From: Candidatus Peregrinibacteria bacterium
Lineage (GTDB): Bacteria > Patescibacteriota > Gracilibacteria > UM-FILTER-43-11
Length of the DNA: 64,000 nt
Assembly (NCBI GenBank): GCA_016699515.1
Contig: CP064978.1
Location: 310,001 to 374,000, forward strand
Direction of reading: 5' to 3'
A program made the translations under genes and the position numbers. The notes under the pieces are model-generated. The model had not been told where the DNA came from and made no database searches. It was given only the letters and a program-made list of their open reading frames with translations. This document shows, piece after piece, positions 17,293 to 25,836 of the stretch (positions are counted from its first letter, which is position 1; each line of letters opens with the position of its first letter).

Positions 17293-18228
17293 ATGTCTAC
17301 TATTCGCGTGCGCGGGCTGAGGAAAAATTATGATGGATATGAGGCATTGAAAGGTCTTTCTTTTGATGTCGATCGTGGCGAAATTGTTGGATTTTTGGGG
17401 CCGAATGGCGCAGGAAAAACCACCACCATGAAAATTTTGACCTGCTTTATGGCCGCCACCAGCGGAGAGGTGCGTGTGGCTGGTTTTGACTGCTTTCAAA
17501 ATGACATTCAAGTGCGCCAACGCGTGGGCTATCTACCCGAAAATAATCCGCTGTACCCCGACATGTTGGTGAGGGAGTATTTGGTTTATATGGCCGAATT
17601 GCACCGTGTTCCTACCCTTACGATACCCGATCGAGTTGATGTGGTAATGTCGGATTGCGGTCTTTCCGATCGAGCCAATCACCCCATTCACACGCTTTCA
17701 AAAGGATATAAGCAACGGGTTGGTTTGGCGGCAGCTTTGGTTCACGATCCTGAAATCCTGATTCTTGATGAGCCAACGGTTGGCCTTGATCCTAATCAAA
17801 TTGTTGAAATTCGCCAGCTCATTAAAACCCTGGGAAAAGAAAAAACCGTTTTGCTTTCCAGTCATCTGCTTGCCGAAGTCGAGCTTACATGCAATCGCTT
17901 GATCATTATTAATGAGGGTAAAATTGTTGCTTCGGGCACCCCGGCTGAGCTGAAAAATTTAGTCGAGGGTCATTCCAACGTCAAAGTCACCATTCGGGGT
18001 GATAAGCAAAAAATTGAAGATGTATTGGCGGCTCTTCCTGGGGTTAAAGAAGTGAAAGCGCGCTTTGCACGTGAAAAAGGTGCAAATACCTTTGACCTGA
18101 CCACCGTGAAGAATCGTGATTTGAGGGATCAAATTGTAAAAGCGGTGGTTGAAAATGAATTTGATCTGCTCGAGATTTATCGCGATGCCGTGAGTTTAGA
18201 GGAATTATTTAATCAGGTCACCAAATAG
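17293..18228 (+). CDS. ABC transporter ATPase, GldA-like
   Basis: This is a 311-aa ATP-binding subunit of an ABC-2 type transporter. Walker A is GPNGAGKTTTM, the signature is LSKGYKQRVGLA (an LSxGxxQR variant common in the GldA/NatA group), Walker B is ILILDEPTVGLD, and the switch His lies in LLSSHLLAEV. The last 90 residues form the extra C-terminal domain typical of this group. The start at 17293 (MSTIRVRGLRKNYDGYEALK) is preferred over upstream codons because homology begins there. The following permease, GldG-like and DUF4340 genes form one operon (gaps of 4-10 bp). In Bacteroidetes GldA/F/G is linked to gliding; elsewhere, as probably here, the substrate is unknown. Confidence 0.9.
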   Translation: MSTIRVRGLRKNYDGYEALKGLSFDVDRGEIVGFLGPNGAGKTTTMKILTCFMAATSGEVRVAGFDCFQNDIQVRQRVGYLPENNPLYPDMLVREYLVYMAELHRVPTLTIPDRVDVVMSDCGLSDRANHPIHTLSKGYKQRVGLAAALVHDPEILILDEPTVGLDPNQIVEIRQLIKTLGKEKTVLLSSHLLAEVELTCNRLIIINEGKIVASGTPAELKNLVEGHSNVKVTIRGDKQKIEDVLAALPGVKEVKARFAREKGANTFDLTTVKNRDLRDQIVKAVVENEFDLLEIYRDAVSLEELFNQVTK

Positions 18229-18233
18229 CTGAT

Positions 18234-18954
18234 ATGAATGTACAACCCATTTACACCATCCTTAAAAAGAATTGCGCGGATATTTTAATGCTCCGCTTGC
18301 TTATATCTTTTTAACCGTGTTTTTAACGGTTTCCAGTTGGCTTTATTTCCGTGATTTCTTTTTGAACGATATTGCTTCCATGCGCAGCTATTTTTCTTTA
18401 ATTCCTTGGATCTTTTTGCTTTTAATTCCAGCAATCACAATGCGTTTGTGGGCAGAAGAGAAAAAAATGGGAACCTTGGAAGTCCTTTTGGTTTCTCCCA
18501 TCACCGATTGGCAGGCGGTTTTGGGTAAATTTTTTGCCAGTCTCGCCTTCCTTTCCATCGCAGTGCTTTTGTCCTTAATCCTTCCGTTGCTACTACTTAT
18601 TATTGGTCAACCCGATTGGGGGATGATTGTTGGTGGCTATGTGGGCCTTATTTTGTTGGGTGCCACCTATCTTTCGATTGGATTATGGGTTTCAAGTTTA
18701 ACGGATAACCAAATCATTGCTTTCATTTTTCTACGTTGATTATTTTTGTTTTATTTATGATTGGGCAGCCTTTTGTATTACAAACGTCGCCGGTTTTTAT
18801 GGTGCCTATCCTAAAATATTTGGGCATTGGCGATCACTTCAATAGTTTATTGCGCGGAGTGATCGATTCACGAGACTTGGTTTACTATTTATCGGTGATT
18901 GTGTTCTTTATTTATCTCAATGTGGCTAGCCTTGGTCGCCGCAAATGGAATTAA
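18234..18954 (+). CDS. ABC-2 permease, GldF-like, two frameshifts
   Basis: The membrane subunit of the ABC operon has about 240 aa and six predicted helices. Two indels break it: the AAAAA run at 18264-18268 (six A restores KKELRGYFNAPLAYIFLTVF) and the TTTTT run at 18726-18730 (six T restores AFIFSTLIIFVLFMIGQPF). Family features are the N-terminal ELRGYFNAPLAYIF segment and the cytoplasmic loop RLWAEEKKMGTLEVLLVSPI, which is diagnostic for GldF/ABC-2 permeases. The start at 18234 follows the ATPase stop by 5 bp. Both shifts fall in homopolymers, so I read the gene as intact in the organism. Confidence 0.85.
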
Positions 18955-18958
18955 TGTT

Positions 18959-20548
18959 ATGAATTTTTTAAATCGCTTTCAATTTGCTAAGTATTCGGCT
19001 CTTTCGTCACTTTTGGTCTTTTTGATCCTCCTTTTGGTGAATGGTATTGGACTTAGGCATTTCTTTCGACTAGATCTGACCCACAATCAGTTTTACGCGC
19101 TTTCGGATGGCTCTAAAGCGTTGATGAACGATTTGGATGACCTAGTGAACGTGAATGTTTATTTTTCGAACACCCTTCCGACCAACTTATTTTTTGTGCG
19201 TCAGTACTTAGAAGATATTTTGGATGAACTGAGTTCCTATTCTCATGGCCAATTACAGGTTACTTATCTGAACCCCGATTTGCCCGAAGTGGCCGAAGAA
19301 GCCCTTGCGGTTGGCGTGCCACAGGTTCAAATGAATTTGATAGAAAAAGATAAATTTGAGGTCAAAAACGGATTTTTAGGCATTTCTATTTCATATGGAG
19401 ACCAAACAGAAGTGCTGCCGGTGGTTCAGACTATTTTAAATATAGAATATGATTTGGTTTCGGCGATCAAGAAAGTGACTGCTGCTGAACGCAAAAAAAT
19501 TGGTTTTGTGACCGGCCATCAAGAGCCGGCATTGGAAAATAACTTAAGTTTGGGCCAGCGCGACGAAGAAGCATTAACTTTTTTTCGACAAGGGCTTGAG
19601 CGAAATTACGAAGTGGTTGAGGTAAAATTATCGGATTCCGCCCTTTTGAATACGATCGATACCTTGGTTATTGCCGGTTCTAAACAGGCGTACACAGCTG
19701 ACGAACAATACGCGTTGGACCAGTATTTATTGAACGGAGGCAATGTGATTGTATTTTTGGATGGGCTGGGGGTTAGCCCTGAATTGGTTACCACGGCCCA
19801 ATCGGTTAATCTTTTCGATCAAATCAAACACTATGGCGCTTCGATTAATCCCAATCAATTGGTTTTGGATGTTTCCAATGAGCGTGTTTCGTTTAACGAT
19901 GGTTATTTAAATTTTCTGGTTGCCTATCCCTATTGGGTTAAAGCAGTTAAAGCCTTTTTTGATCAAGATCATCCGGTGGTTGGAAAATTAAATTCGATTG
20001 TTTTTCCTTGGGTCAGTTCGATTCAAGTCAGCCCGTCCGATTCGGTAGCGGCGACCGTTTTGGTGCGATCTTCCGAGCAGGCCTGGAGCTTATTGGCTGC
20101 CGAAGGAATGAGCCTCTCTCCTCAGGCCATTCAGGCGCCTACCTCGCGCGAACAATCGAATTTGGCAGTGCTTTTGAGTGGCTCATTTTCAAGTTTTTTT
20201 GAAGCTCGCCCCGCTCTTTCTGCTTCGACCGACTCTCGTAACCTTGATTTTTCGCGTGCGCCGGCTCAACTTTTGGTGGTTGGTAGCGCTCGTTTTATTA
20301 CCGATGCGGTGGTTGAACAATTTGAAGATAATCTTTCTTTTGCGCTGAATGCGGTCGATTATCTTACGCTTGATGATTCCTTGATTGATATTCGTTCTAA
20401 GCGTTCTTTCGAAACTCCGTTGAAAGAGCTTACGTTGCGCCAGCGTCAATTGGTTAAATGGATCGGCATTCTGCTGGTTCCGATGGCTGTGGTTGCGTAT
20501 GGCACTTTTCGTTTTATTCGTCGCCGTGCCCTTACTCAACATCGTTAA
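18959..20548 (+). CDS. GldG-like ABC transporter auxiliary protein
   Basis: The 529-aa product has one N-terminal membrane helix (about 15-37), a large outer domain and a C-terminal helix (about 500-520) followed by basic residues. RLDLTHNQFYALSDGSKALM is the conserved opening of GldG/DUF4350-type proteins, and the next segment (VNVNVYFSNTLP) also fits. The middle carries an IDTLVIAGSKQAYTADEQYA segment like the glutamine-amidotransferase-type fold seen in the family. It lies between the permease and a DUF4340 gene, the usual neighbours. It should work with the ABC pump at the membrane; its substrate is unknown. Confidence 0.85.
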   Translation: MNFLNRFQFAKYSALSSLLVFLILLLVNGIGLRHFFRLDLTHNQFYALSDGSKALMNDLDDLVNVNVYFSNTLPTNLFFVRQYLEDILDELSSYSHGQLQVTYLNPDLPEVAEEALAVGVPQVQMNLIEKDKFEVKNGFLGISISYGDQTEVLPVVQTILNIEYDLVSAIKKVTAAERKKIGFVTGHQEPALENNLSLGQRDEEALTFFRQGLERNYEVVEVKLSDSALLNTIDTLVIAGSKQAYTADEQYALDQYLLNGGNVIVFLDGLGVSPELVTTAQSVNLFDQIKHYGASINPNQLVLDVSNERVSFNDGYLNFLVAYPYWVKAVKAFFDQDHPVVGKLNSIVFPWVSSIQVSPSDSVAATVLVRSSEQAWSLLAAEGMSLSPQAIQAPTSREQSNLAVLLSGSFSSFFEARPALSASTDSRNLDFSRAPAQLLVVGSARFITDAVVEQFEDNLSFALNAVDYLTLDDSLIDIRSKRSFETPLKELTLRQRQLVKWIGILLVPMAVVAYGTFRFIRRRALTQHR

Positions 20549-20558
20549 TTTTAGACTC

Positions 20559-21479
20559 ATGAACTTTTTCTTCAATGCCAGCGGGCTTAAAAAATTATTA
20601 ATGATTTTCAGTTTTTTGGCGTTTTTATATTTTTTAGAAACTGCTGTGCAACAGGTGCGCATGAATGCCTCAGATCCTTCGCTGTTTTCCAATGTTCCTT
20701 TCGACTCAGTTCAGTCCATTAATATTTCTCAATCGGGTGCATCGGTGCGCTTGGTGTATCAAGAAGGACAGTGGTTTGTTTTGGCAGATCAATCGTTTGT
20801 GGCAGACCAAAGACGTATTCGGGACTTTTTCTCTGCGCTTACCGATGCGACTGAATTAAAGTTAGTTTCAGAAAATCCTCAACGTCAGCAGGTGTTTAAG
20901 GTCGATGCCGACGCAGGTATTCATGTTGAAATGCAGACCCAACAAAATGATAAGGTGGCTGACTTTTACATTGGTTCTTCCGGCCGTGGACAACAGTATT
21001 ACTTCCGTTTTGCCGATTCGGATTTAGTTCAATTGGTTCAGGCCAATGTGTCCGATTATTTAATTGGAAATGCGCAAAGTTGGCGTGATCACACCATCGC
21101 CACCGTTCAGGAGGCCACGCTTAAACGCGTTGCTTTGGATGACTCCAACGGGCAGCGTGTTCTTGAAAAACAAGGAGATGATTGGATGATCTTACTTCTT
21201 TCACCTCGAAAAGCTGAAGATTTGGCCATGCGCACACTTTTAAGCCGGCTTGAATTGCTAAAAGCCGACGGTTTTGCGAGTAGTCGAGAGGCTGTTGAAA
21301 GCGATTTTGAGCACCCTGATTACCGTCTTGCATTTCGTTTTAAGGATGATTCCTTAAAGCAATTTTCACTCGTGGCAGCCAGTGATCATTCACGGTATTA
21401 CCTCAAAAGCAGCGAAACCGACTTAATTTATTGGGTTTCCAATTCATTTGTTGACTCTATTTTTAAATTGGACCTTTAA
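20559..21479 (+). CDS. DUF4340 membrane-anchored protein
   Basis: The 306-aa product has one N-terminal helix (about residues 10-28, LLMIFSFLAFLYFLETAV) and an exported domain of repeated beta-rich units typical of DUF4340 (VRLVYQEGQWFVLADQSFVA, then DFYIGSSGRGQQYYFRF). DUF4340 proteins normally follow GldG-like genes, as here with a 10-bp gap, and probably assist the same ABC complex. Its last 4 bp overlap the end of yebC on the other strand. The sequence SDHSRYY near 21380 resembles the repeat peptide elsewhere in the window, but the DNA there is not palindromic. Confidence 0.8.
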   Translation: MNFFFNASGLKKLLMIFSFLAFLYFLETAVQQVRMNASDPSLFSNVPFDSVQSINISQSGASVRLVYQEGQWFVLADQSFVADQRRIRDFFSALTDATELKLVSENPQRQQVFKVDADAGIHVEMQTQQNDKVADFYIGSSGRGQQYYFRFADSDLVQLVQANVSDYLIGNAQSWRDHTIATVQEATLKRVALDDSNGQRVLEKQGDDWMILLLSPRKAEDLAMRTLLSRLELLKADGFASSREAVESDFEHPDYRLAFRFKDDSLKQFSLVAASDHSRYYLKSSETDLIYWVSNSFVDSIFKLDL

Positions 21480-22201
21480 TCTCGACTGAGATTGGTGGCC
21501 ACATCGGTCACATCGGGGTCTTCTTCGATCGCATCGATAAAGTCCGATATTTTTTGCATTTGCTCTTCGGTTTCCAAGTGAATCGGTTCGTTTGGAATGA
21601 GTAGGACTTCGGCTTTTTCCGATTCAATTCCTGCCGTCATTAAGGCTTCGTTCACCGTATTTAACGCCCCGGGCTCGGTAATAATTTCCAGAGTCTCTTC
21701 CCAATCTTTTATGTCTTCTGCTCCCGCTTCAATGGCGGCTAGTTCTACAGCGTCTTTGGATCGATTTTCCAATTTGATTTCAATCACACCTTTACGCTGA
21801 AACATCCAAGACACACTCCCACTTGCCCCCAAATTTCCTCCTTTTTTGTTGAACAAGGTTCGTATGTTGGTGTAGGTTCTGTTTTTGTTATCTGTTAGCG
21901 CCTCTACGATCACTGCCACCCCTTCCGGTCCATAGCCCTCATAGGAGACTTCAAAAAGCTCAACGCCGTCTTTGGATTCACCGGTACCATTTTTAACCGC
22001 CTTTTCAATATTGGAATTGGGTACGTTGGCCTTTTTTGCATTATCGATTGCCAAGCGAAGGCTGGGATTGGTTGTCGGGTCGCCCCCTCTTCGGGCTGCG
22101 ATAGTAATGAGATGGGCGTGACGTGTAAAAATTTTCCCACGCTGAGCATCAATGAGTCCCTTTTTATGCCTAATTGAGTGCCATTTACTGTGTCCGGACA
22201 T
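21476..22201 (-). CDS. yebC: YebC/PmpR family regulator
   Basis: The 241-aa product begins MSGHSKWHSIRHKKGLIDAQ, the family signature, and matches along its whole length (NIEKAVKNGTGESKDGVELF, YEGYGPEGVAVIVEALTDNK, KGGNLGASGSVSWMF). YebC proteins act as DNA-binding regulators in some species and as translation factors easing polyproline stalling in others; the sequence does not say which applies. It is intact, in contrast to many neighbours. It ends against the DUF4340 gene. Upstream is rpsR on the same strand. Confidence 0.95.
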   Translation of the reverse strand: MSGHSKWHSIRHKKGLIDAQRGKIFTRHAHLITIAARRGGDPTTNPSLRLAIDNAKKANVPNSNIEKAVKNGTGESKDGVELFEVSYEGYGPEGVAVIVEALTDNKNRTYTNIRTLFNKKGGNLGASGSVSWMFQRKGVIEIKLENRSKDAVELAAIEAGAEDIKDWEETLEIITEPGALNTVNEALMTAGIESEKAEVLLIPNEPIHLETEEQMQKISDFIDAIEEDPDVTDVATNLSRD

Positions 22202-22337
22202 ACTTGTTAATTAAATGATTGCCAAATTCCACAATTTTTGTGAGACGTTCTTATCTAAAAATTCCAATGACCAAACGTTTTAGTATTTAGTAATTGGAAT
22301 TTCATGATTGTTTGGTCGAGTGACTCGTTGCTTTACA

Positions 22338-22594
22338 CTAGGCTTTATCTCGGTATTTATTGATGTAAGGCAGCAACCCCATGTGACGCGCTCGCTTGAT
22401 GGCGGTCGCAAGTTTTTTCTGGTTTTGCAATGAAACTCCCGTGTAATAACGCGCTTTAATTTTTGGAACCCATTCACGAAATTCTTGAGCGTAGCGGTGT
22501 CTTTATAATCGATGTAGGTAATTTGATTGGTTTTGAAATAGCATCGACGTTTTCCTACTGGGTGTTTTTGATTGGTTGAGAATACAACGGCCAT
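22338..22594 (-). CDS. rpsR: ribosomal protein bS18, frameshifted
   Basis: Small-subunit protein bS18, about 85 aa. The first half ([20 protein letters not shown]) is in the frame of the ATG at 22594. After a one-base shift near 22478-22488 the sequence continues [20 protein letters not shown], then [20 protein letters not shown], the standard bS18 ending, with the stop at 22340-22338. The raw frame would instead run on to 22280 through unrelated codons. It follows rpsF by about 55 bp. The usual ssb gene between rpsF and rpsR is absent, as is rplI. Confidence 0.93.
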
Positions 22595-22603
22595 GATTAT
22601 TTT

Positions 22604-22648
22604 AAGTTAATAATTAAGAGTTAAGAATTAATAGTTAAGAATTTAACT
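22604..22648. repeat. heptamer tandem spacer between rpsF and rpsR
   Basis: About six units of GTTAAGA/ATTAATA type with a 7-bp period fill the gap. The unit is the same as at 12016-12062 and 31784-31811. Confidence 0.6.
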
Positions 22649-22649
22649 A

Positions 22650-23189
22650 TTAAAGATTGATGTCTTCGCCAGCGATGATTTGACCCAATTTATCATCCAA
22701 TTCTTTTTTATTGGCTTCAACGTTGCGATCTTTTACTTCTGCATCACTTTTTTCTGCCTTAGGAGCACTGGTGTGCTTAACGCTGGCGTGAGACGACTTA
22801 GGTGCGCGTGATTCTTTCCGGTTTGATTCCTGAGTTTTTGCAACCAATTCATATTTGGTGTAGGTGTAGTTTTCAGGAAGTTTGATTACCAAGTAGCGAA
22901 GTAATTCTTTTTCAATGCGTAGTGAATGGTCAAGTTCCTTTACAAAATGAGTTGGCAGCGTGAAATTCATCACGCAAAACAAGGCTTCATCATTGCCTTT
23001 CATGCGGTACGCCAAGGGTCGCTTGCCCCAGTAATCGTTTACGGTGATGACACCACCTCCGCTTTCGATGATCTCTTCGAACTCTTTAATTTTCTTTTTT
23101 ACTTCGGTTTCACGAAGCGATGGCTTGAGGGCCAACATGAGTTCATATTGAGTTGCTGATTCCAACTCGGACGAAACAGTTTTCGACAT
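22650..23189 (-). CDS. rpsF: ribosomal protein bS6 with C-terminal extension
   Basis: Small-subunit protein bS6, 179 aa from the ATG at 23189 (MSKTVSSELESATQYELMLA). An upstream start would add ten residues without homology. The ferredoxin-like fold is clear: YELMLALKPS, YWGKRPLAYRMKGNDEALFC, and the RIEKELLRYLVIKL strand. Residues 115-179 are a Lys/Ala/Ser/Glu-rich tail that is longer than in most bacteria (typically about 100-130 aa in all) and probably disordered. It is the first gene of an rpsF-rpsR unit. No Shine-Dalgarno sequence is obvious. Confidence 0.95.
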   Translation of the reverse strand: MSKTVSSELESATQYELMLALKPSLRETEVKKKIKEFEEIIESGGGVITVNDYWGKRPLAYRMKGNDEALFCVMNFTLPTHFVKELDHSLRIEKELLRYLVIKLPENYTYTKYELVAKTQESNRKESRAPKSSHASVKHTSAPKAEKSDAEVKDRNVEANKKELDDKLGQIIAGEDINL

Positions 23190-23314
23190 AGTGTGTTCTT
23201 TATGGATTAAAAATCTCACTTTTAAACATCAAATTGATGATGTGAGAAAAGAATGCTTGCCTATTCTACCGATTTCTTGTTTTAACGCAAGTCAAAAAAT
23301 GCTTATATTAGGGT

Positions 23315-23956
23315 ATGACCAAAAAGGAAAAAGCCATGCCTATCGGCAGGCGGGCACAGGCGATTCAGCAGATTTTGGACCAGCTTTACCCGGACACCCC
23401 GATTCCGCTGCATCACGAGGATCCCTACACCTTGCTTGTTGCCGTGCTGCTTTCGGCTCAGTCGACCGATAAGGGCGTGAATAAAGTCACTCCCACCCTG
23501 TTTAAACGAGCGAACACTCCTAAAAAAATGGTCCAGTTGAGCGTTGAGGAGATTCAGCAAATCATTCGAACCGTAGGGCTTTCGCCCACCAAAGCAAAAA
23601 ATATTCACAAGCTTTCTGAGCAGTTGATTGAGCGACATGATGGGAAAGTGCCCGAAAATTTTGGCGATCTTGAGGCGCTCGCTGGCGTGGGGCATAAAAC
23701 CGCGTCGGTGGTAATGAGTCAGGCATTTGGTCATCCGGCGTTTCCGGTCGACACTCACATTCATCGTTTGGCGCATCGATGGGGCTTAAGTAATGGCAAA
23801 AACGTGGTTCAAACCGAAAAAGACCTCAAGCGCATTTTCCCGAAAGAGCATTGGAACAAGCTGCACTTACAAATGATCTATTTTGGCCGCGAATACTGCA
23901 AAGCGCTGGGACACCATAAAGCCAAGTGCCCGATTTGTTTACTGGTTTCTGTGTAA
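23315..23956 (+). CDS. nth: endonuclease III, possible truncated Fe-S loop
   Basis: Endonuclease III is a DNA glycosylase/AP lyase for oxidised pyrimidines. The helix-hairpin-helix (LEALAGVGHKTASVVMSQAF) with the catalytic Lys in GVGHKTA and the Asp in FPVDTHIHRLAHRWGL are present. The 4Fe-4S loop shows three cysteines (YCKALGHHKAKCPIC) but the fourth is missing; a one-base shift near 23945 would add LCKFS, so the end may be another indel. The start at 23315 lies within a TATATT box region, whereas ATG 23336 has AAGGA eight bases upstream and may be the real start. Codons 8-16 (MPIGRRAQA) look like the GC-rich repeat found in mnmA. Confidence 0.88.
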   Translation: MTKKEKAMPIGRRAQAIQQILDQLYPDTPIPLHHEDPYTLLVAVLLSAQSTDKGVNKVTPTLFKRANTPKKMVQLSVEEIQQIIRTVGLSPTKAKNIHKLSEQLIERHDGKVPENFGDLEALAGVGHKTASVVMSQAFGHPAFPVDTHIHRLAHRWGLSNGKNVVQTEKDLKRIFPKEHWNKLHLQMIYFGREYCKALGHHKAKCPICLLVSV

Positions 23957-24187
23957 ATTTTCCAGGGCACGCCTGTTTTCTTCACCAAATCCATCATCAA
24001 GAGCATCGGGCTCAGTAACCAAACGTAGGTAGCTTGCCGCAGAAAACGCCTGCATCATTTTGCGTCTTAATGCTTCGGTAGCTTCATCCATTGGGCGATC
24101 GCCGACTGTTATCGTTTCACACACGTTTCCACGCCTGCCGGTTAGGGTGTCATCTTCCGGGTTGTGTTCGATTGTGTAGAGACTCAT
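23939..24187 (-). CDS. small hypothetical protein
   Basis: The product is 82 aa, starting MSLYTIEHNPEDDTLTGRRG. It is acidic and soluble, with a helical second half (PMDEATEALRRKMMQAFSAA). No motif is recognised. It overlaps the end of nth by 18 bp on the opposite strand and lies 26 bp upstream of the VOC gene on its own strand. Codon use looks ordinary. I think it is real, but the evidence is only an open frame in an otherwise empty slot. Confidence 0.45.
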   Translation of the reverse strand: MSLYTIEHNPEDDTLTGRRGNVCETITVGDRPMDEATEALRRKMMQAFSAASYLRLVTEPDALDDGFGEENRRALENLHRNQ

Positions 24188-24212
24188 ATCGATGAAAATA
24201 ATGTTTCTTCGT

Positions 24213-24628
24213 TTACCATTCTATGCTTTGGTGAGCCATTGTCAAATTGGCAAAGACCTCGTGAATGTTTCCGTCGGGGTCGGCAAAAAAGCCGGCGCGT
24301 TGGCCCCAGGGCATATCGGCAGGGGATTTAATGGCCGTCGCTCCTTTGGCGATCAATGCTTCGTAATCCTGATCGACTTCGGCAGGGGAACTCGATTCAA
24401 ACGCTAGTTCAAAACATTGACCCTTTCGTTCTTCGGCGTAGCTGGGGTGGTGGGTAGCGTCGGTCATGGTGGAGTTGGTGCTGATGGCGAATCGCACGCC
24501 GTTGTTTTCAAATTCCACGTATTCGCCCAACTCCAGCATCGCTTAAACCCCATCACATCCCGATAAAATGCTTTCATTTCATCGAATCGATTCGTGATGA
24601 TGCCGATCATGTTGATTTTGGGGTTCAT
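24213..24628 (-). CDS. VOC (glyoxalase/bleomycin-resistance-like) protein, frameshifted
   Basis: About 138 aa of vicinal-oxygen-chelate fold. The N-terminal module (MNPKINMIGIITNRFDEMKA, then FYRDVMGFK) starts at 24628; adding one base near 24543 joins it to AMLELGEYVEFENNGVRFAI in the main frame. The C-terminal module ends with PWGQRAGFFADPDGNIHEVF, the classic VOC closing motif with its metal-binding Glu. The substrate cannot be told; family members include glyoxalases, dioxygenases and drug-binding proteins. It is followed 9 bp upstream on the same strand by the HIT gene, so a small operon is likely. Confidence 0.8.
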
Positions 24629-24637
24629 GGGGTTGGG

Positions 24638-25057
24638 TTAACAATTCTTTTTAATTTTTCCGGCGGCGGCGTCCAATTCTGAGCGTGGTGGAAGATTAGC
24701 GTAATCTTCTTTAAATTTCAGGCCAAAGCCGTCGTTTGCAAAGCGAGGAAATACATGAAAATGTACATGAAACACCTCTTGCCCGGCTGCCTCGCCATCG
24801 GCTAAAAAATGATTCACTCCTTCCACTTTCAAGTCCGATTTTCTGAGTGCCTGATTCACTTTTTTACACACCACATTCAAAGCACCCATCGTTTCATCAT
24901 CCAATTCGGCCACCGACTCGGCGTGTTTTTTAGGAATCACCAACACGTGCCCGGGGTTGACTGGTTGAATGTCCATAAATGCCAGCACGGTATCGTCTTC
25001 GTACACAATGCTACTGGGGATTTTACGCTCGATGATTTGGCAGAAGATGCAGGTCAT
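24638..25057 (-). CDS. HIT family hydrolase
   Basis: The 139-aa histidine-triad protein starts at 25057 (MTCIFCQIIERKIPSSIVYE); the CxxC there is the usual zinc-binding start of HIT proteins. The histidine triad is HVHFHVFPRF, near residue 100, and the VNPGHVLVIPKKHAE segment is typical. HIT proteins hydrolyse purine nucleoside phosphoramidates or dinucleoside polyphosphates. The open frame upstream of 25057 has no homology and runs into the transposase end. Intact and of normal length. Confidence 0.9.
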   Translation of the reverse strand: MTCIFCQIIERKIPSSIVYEDDTVLAFMDIQPVNPGHVLVIPKKHAESVAELDDETMGALNVVCKKVNQALRKSDLKVEGVNHFLADGEAAGQEVFHVHFHVFPRFANDGFGLKFKEDYANLPPRSELDAAAGKIKKNC

Positions 25058-25067
25058 GAATTGTCGG

Positions 25068-25709
25068 CTAGAGAGTGTCTGACAATAGTTTAAACCTTGG
25101 GCTGGTAAAAATATAGGGCCAATTTTTGGGATATTCTGCATCGATGGGATTTTGCATGATGTATTCAAAATGATGTTCTAGGTCTTTTTCATCGCGAATC
25201 AAATGATCATGAAAAGATTTTTGCCATTCAAAACGAGGAACGGCGATGGTTTCGTGTTTGGGTTTTTGGAGGAATTGGGATTTTAAAACCATTTTTTTGT
25301 CGATGAATTTATTCAATAAATCCTTTTGACCCGGTAATCGAAGGCGCGAATGATCATTCGCGCCTTCTCGGGTTGATAATTCGTCGTGAGGATTTTCATT
25401 CATGATGAAATTAATATTTCGAGAAATATTTCGTTTCAAAAATTGCATCACCTTCGAATAATTATATTTCGTTCCGGGTTTGATCAACAGGTGAATATGA
25501 TCGTGCATAATGACCCATGCGTACAATTCGAATGATTTTAATTGTTTGCAAATTCGAAGATTTTCGACGAACAATTCGCAAAAAATTTCATTTTCAAAAA
25601 ACGGAAATCGGTTCTTGGTGACTGCGGTAATAAAATATACACCTTCGGGGTCGTAAATTCGTTTTTGAGAATTTCGGTTTTCACGCTCGAATAGGGTTCG
25701 ATTCTTCAT
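25068..25709 (-). CDS. REP-associated tyrosine transposase (RAYT, Y1/IS200-like)
   Basis: The 213-aa protein belongs to the HUH Y1 transposase superfamily, REP-associated branch. The HUH motif is MHDHIHLLI, near residue 70. The candidate catalytic Tyr lies in YNYSKVMQFLKR. The C-terminal WQKSFHDHLIRDEKDLEHHF, then EYIMQNPIDA, is the RAYT hallmark. Single-copy RAYTs are thought to mobilise short palindromic REP elements rather than themselves. In support, a 28-bp perfect palindrome lies within this gene (25340-25367, read as EGANDHSRL between the HUH and C-terminal motifs) and another lies 85 bp upstream of the start (25794-25821). No IS-type terminal repeats flank the gene. It could also be a cryptic single-copy relic, but the frame is intact. 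Confidence 0.9.
   Translation of the reverse strand: MKNRTLFERENRNSQKRIYDPEGVYFITAVTKNRFPFFENEIFCELFVENLRICKQLKSFELYAWVIMHDHIHLLIKPGTKYNYSKVMQFLKRNISRNINFIMNENPHDELSTREGANDHSRLRLPGQKDLLNKFIDKKMVLKSQFLQKPKHETIAVPRFEWQKSFHDHLIRDEKDLEHHFEYIMQNPIDAEYPKNWPYIFTSPRFKLLSDTL
25340..25367. repeat. 28-bp perfect palindrome inside the RAYT gene
   Basis: The arm GAAGGCGCGAATGA is followed directly by its exact reverse complement, with no loop. The element encodes EGANDHSRL on the transposase strand and would encode the same peptide on the other strand. Confidence 0.9.
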
Positions 25710-25793
25710 GGTACAAAAAATGAATTGAGATGCAAAATATGGTTTGATCTTAATGTTGATTCATTGATTCGTCAAAAAAATATATCACCAAAA

Positions 25794-25821
25794 GAAGGCG
25801 CGAATGATCATTCGCGCCTTC
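25794..25821. repeat. 28-bp perfect palindrome upstream of the RAYT gene
   Basis: Identical to the copy at 25340-25367. It lies between the transposase start (25709) and the end of the kinase gene (25837). An A/T pair extends the match by one base on each side (25793 and 25822). A 69-codon open frame across it is probably spurious. Confidence 0.9.
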
Positions 25822-25836
25822 TCAATCTTGTTCGTT

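Noticed and set aside
21360..21400. SDHSRYY in the DUF4340 protein as another copy of the RAYT repeat
   Set aside because: The DNA there is not palindromic and matches the repeat only over the TGATCATTC core.
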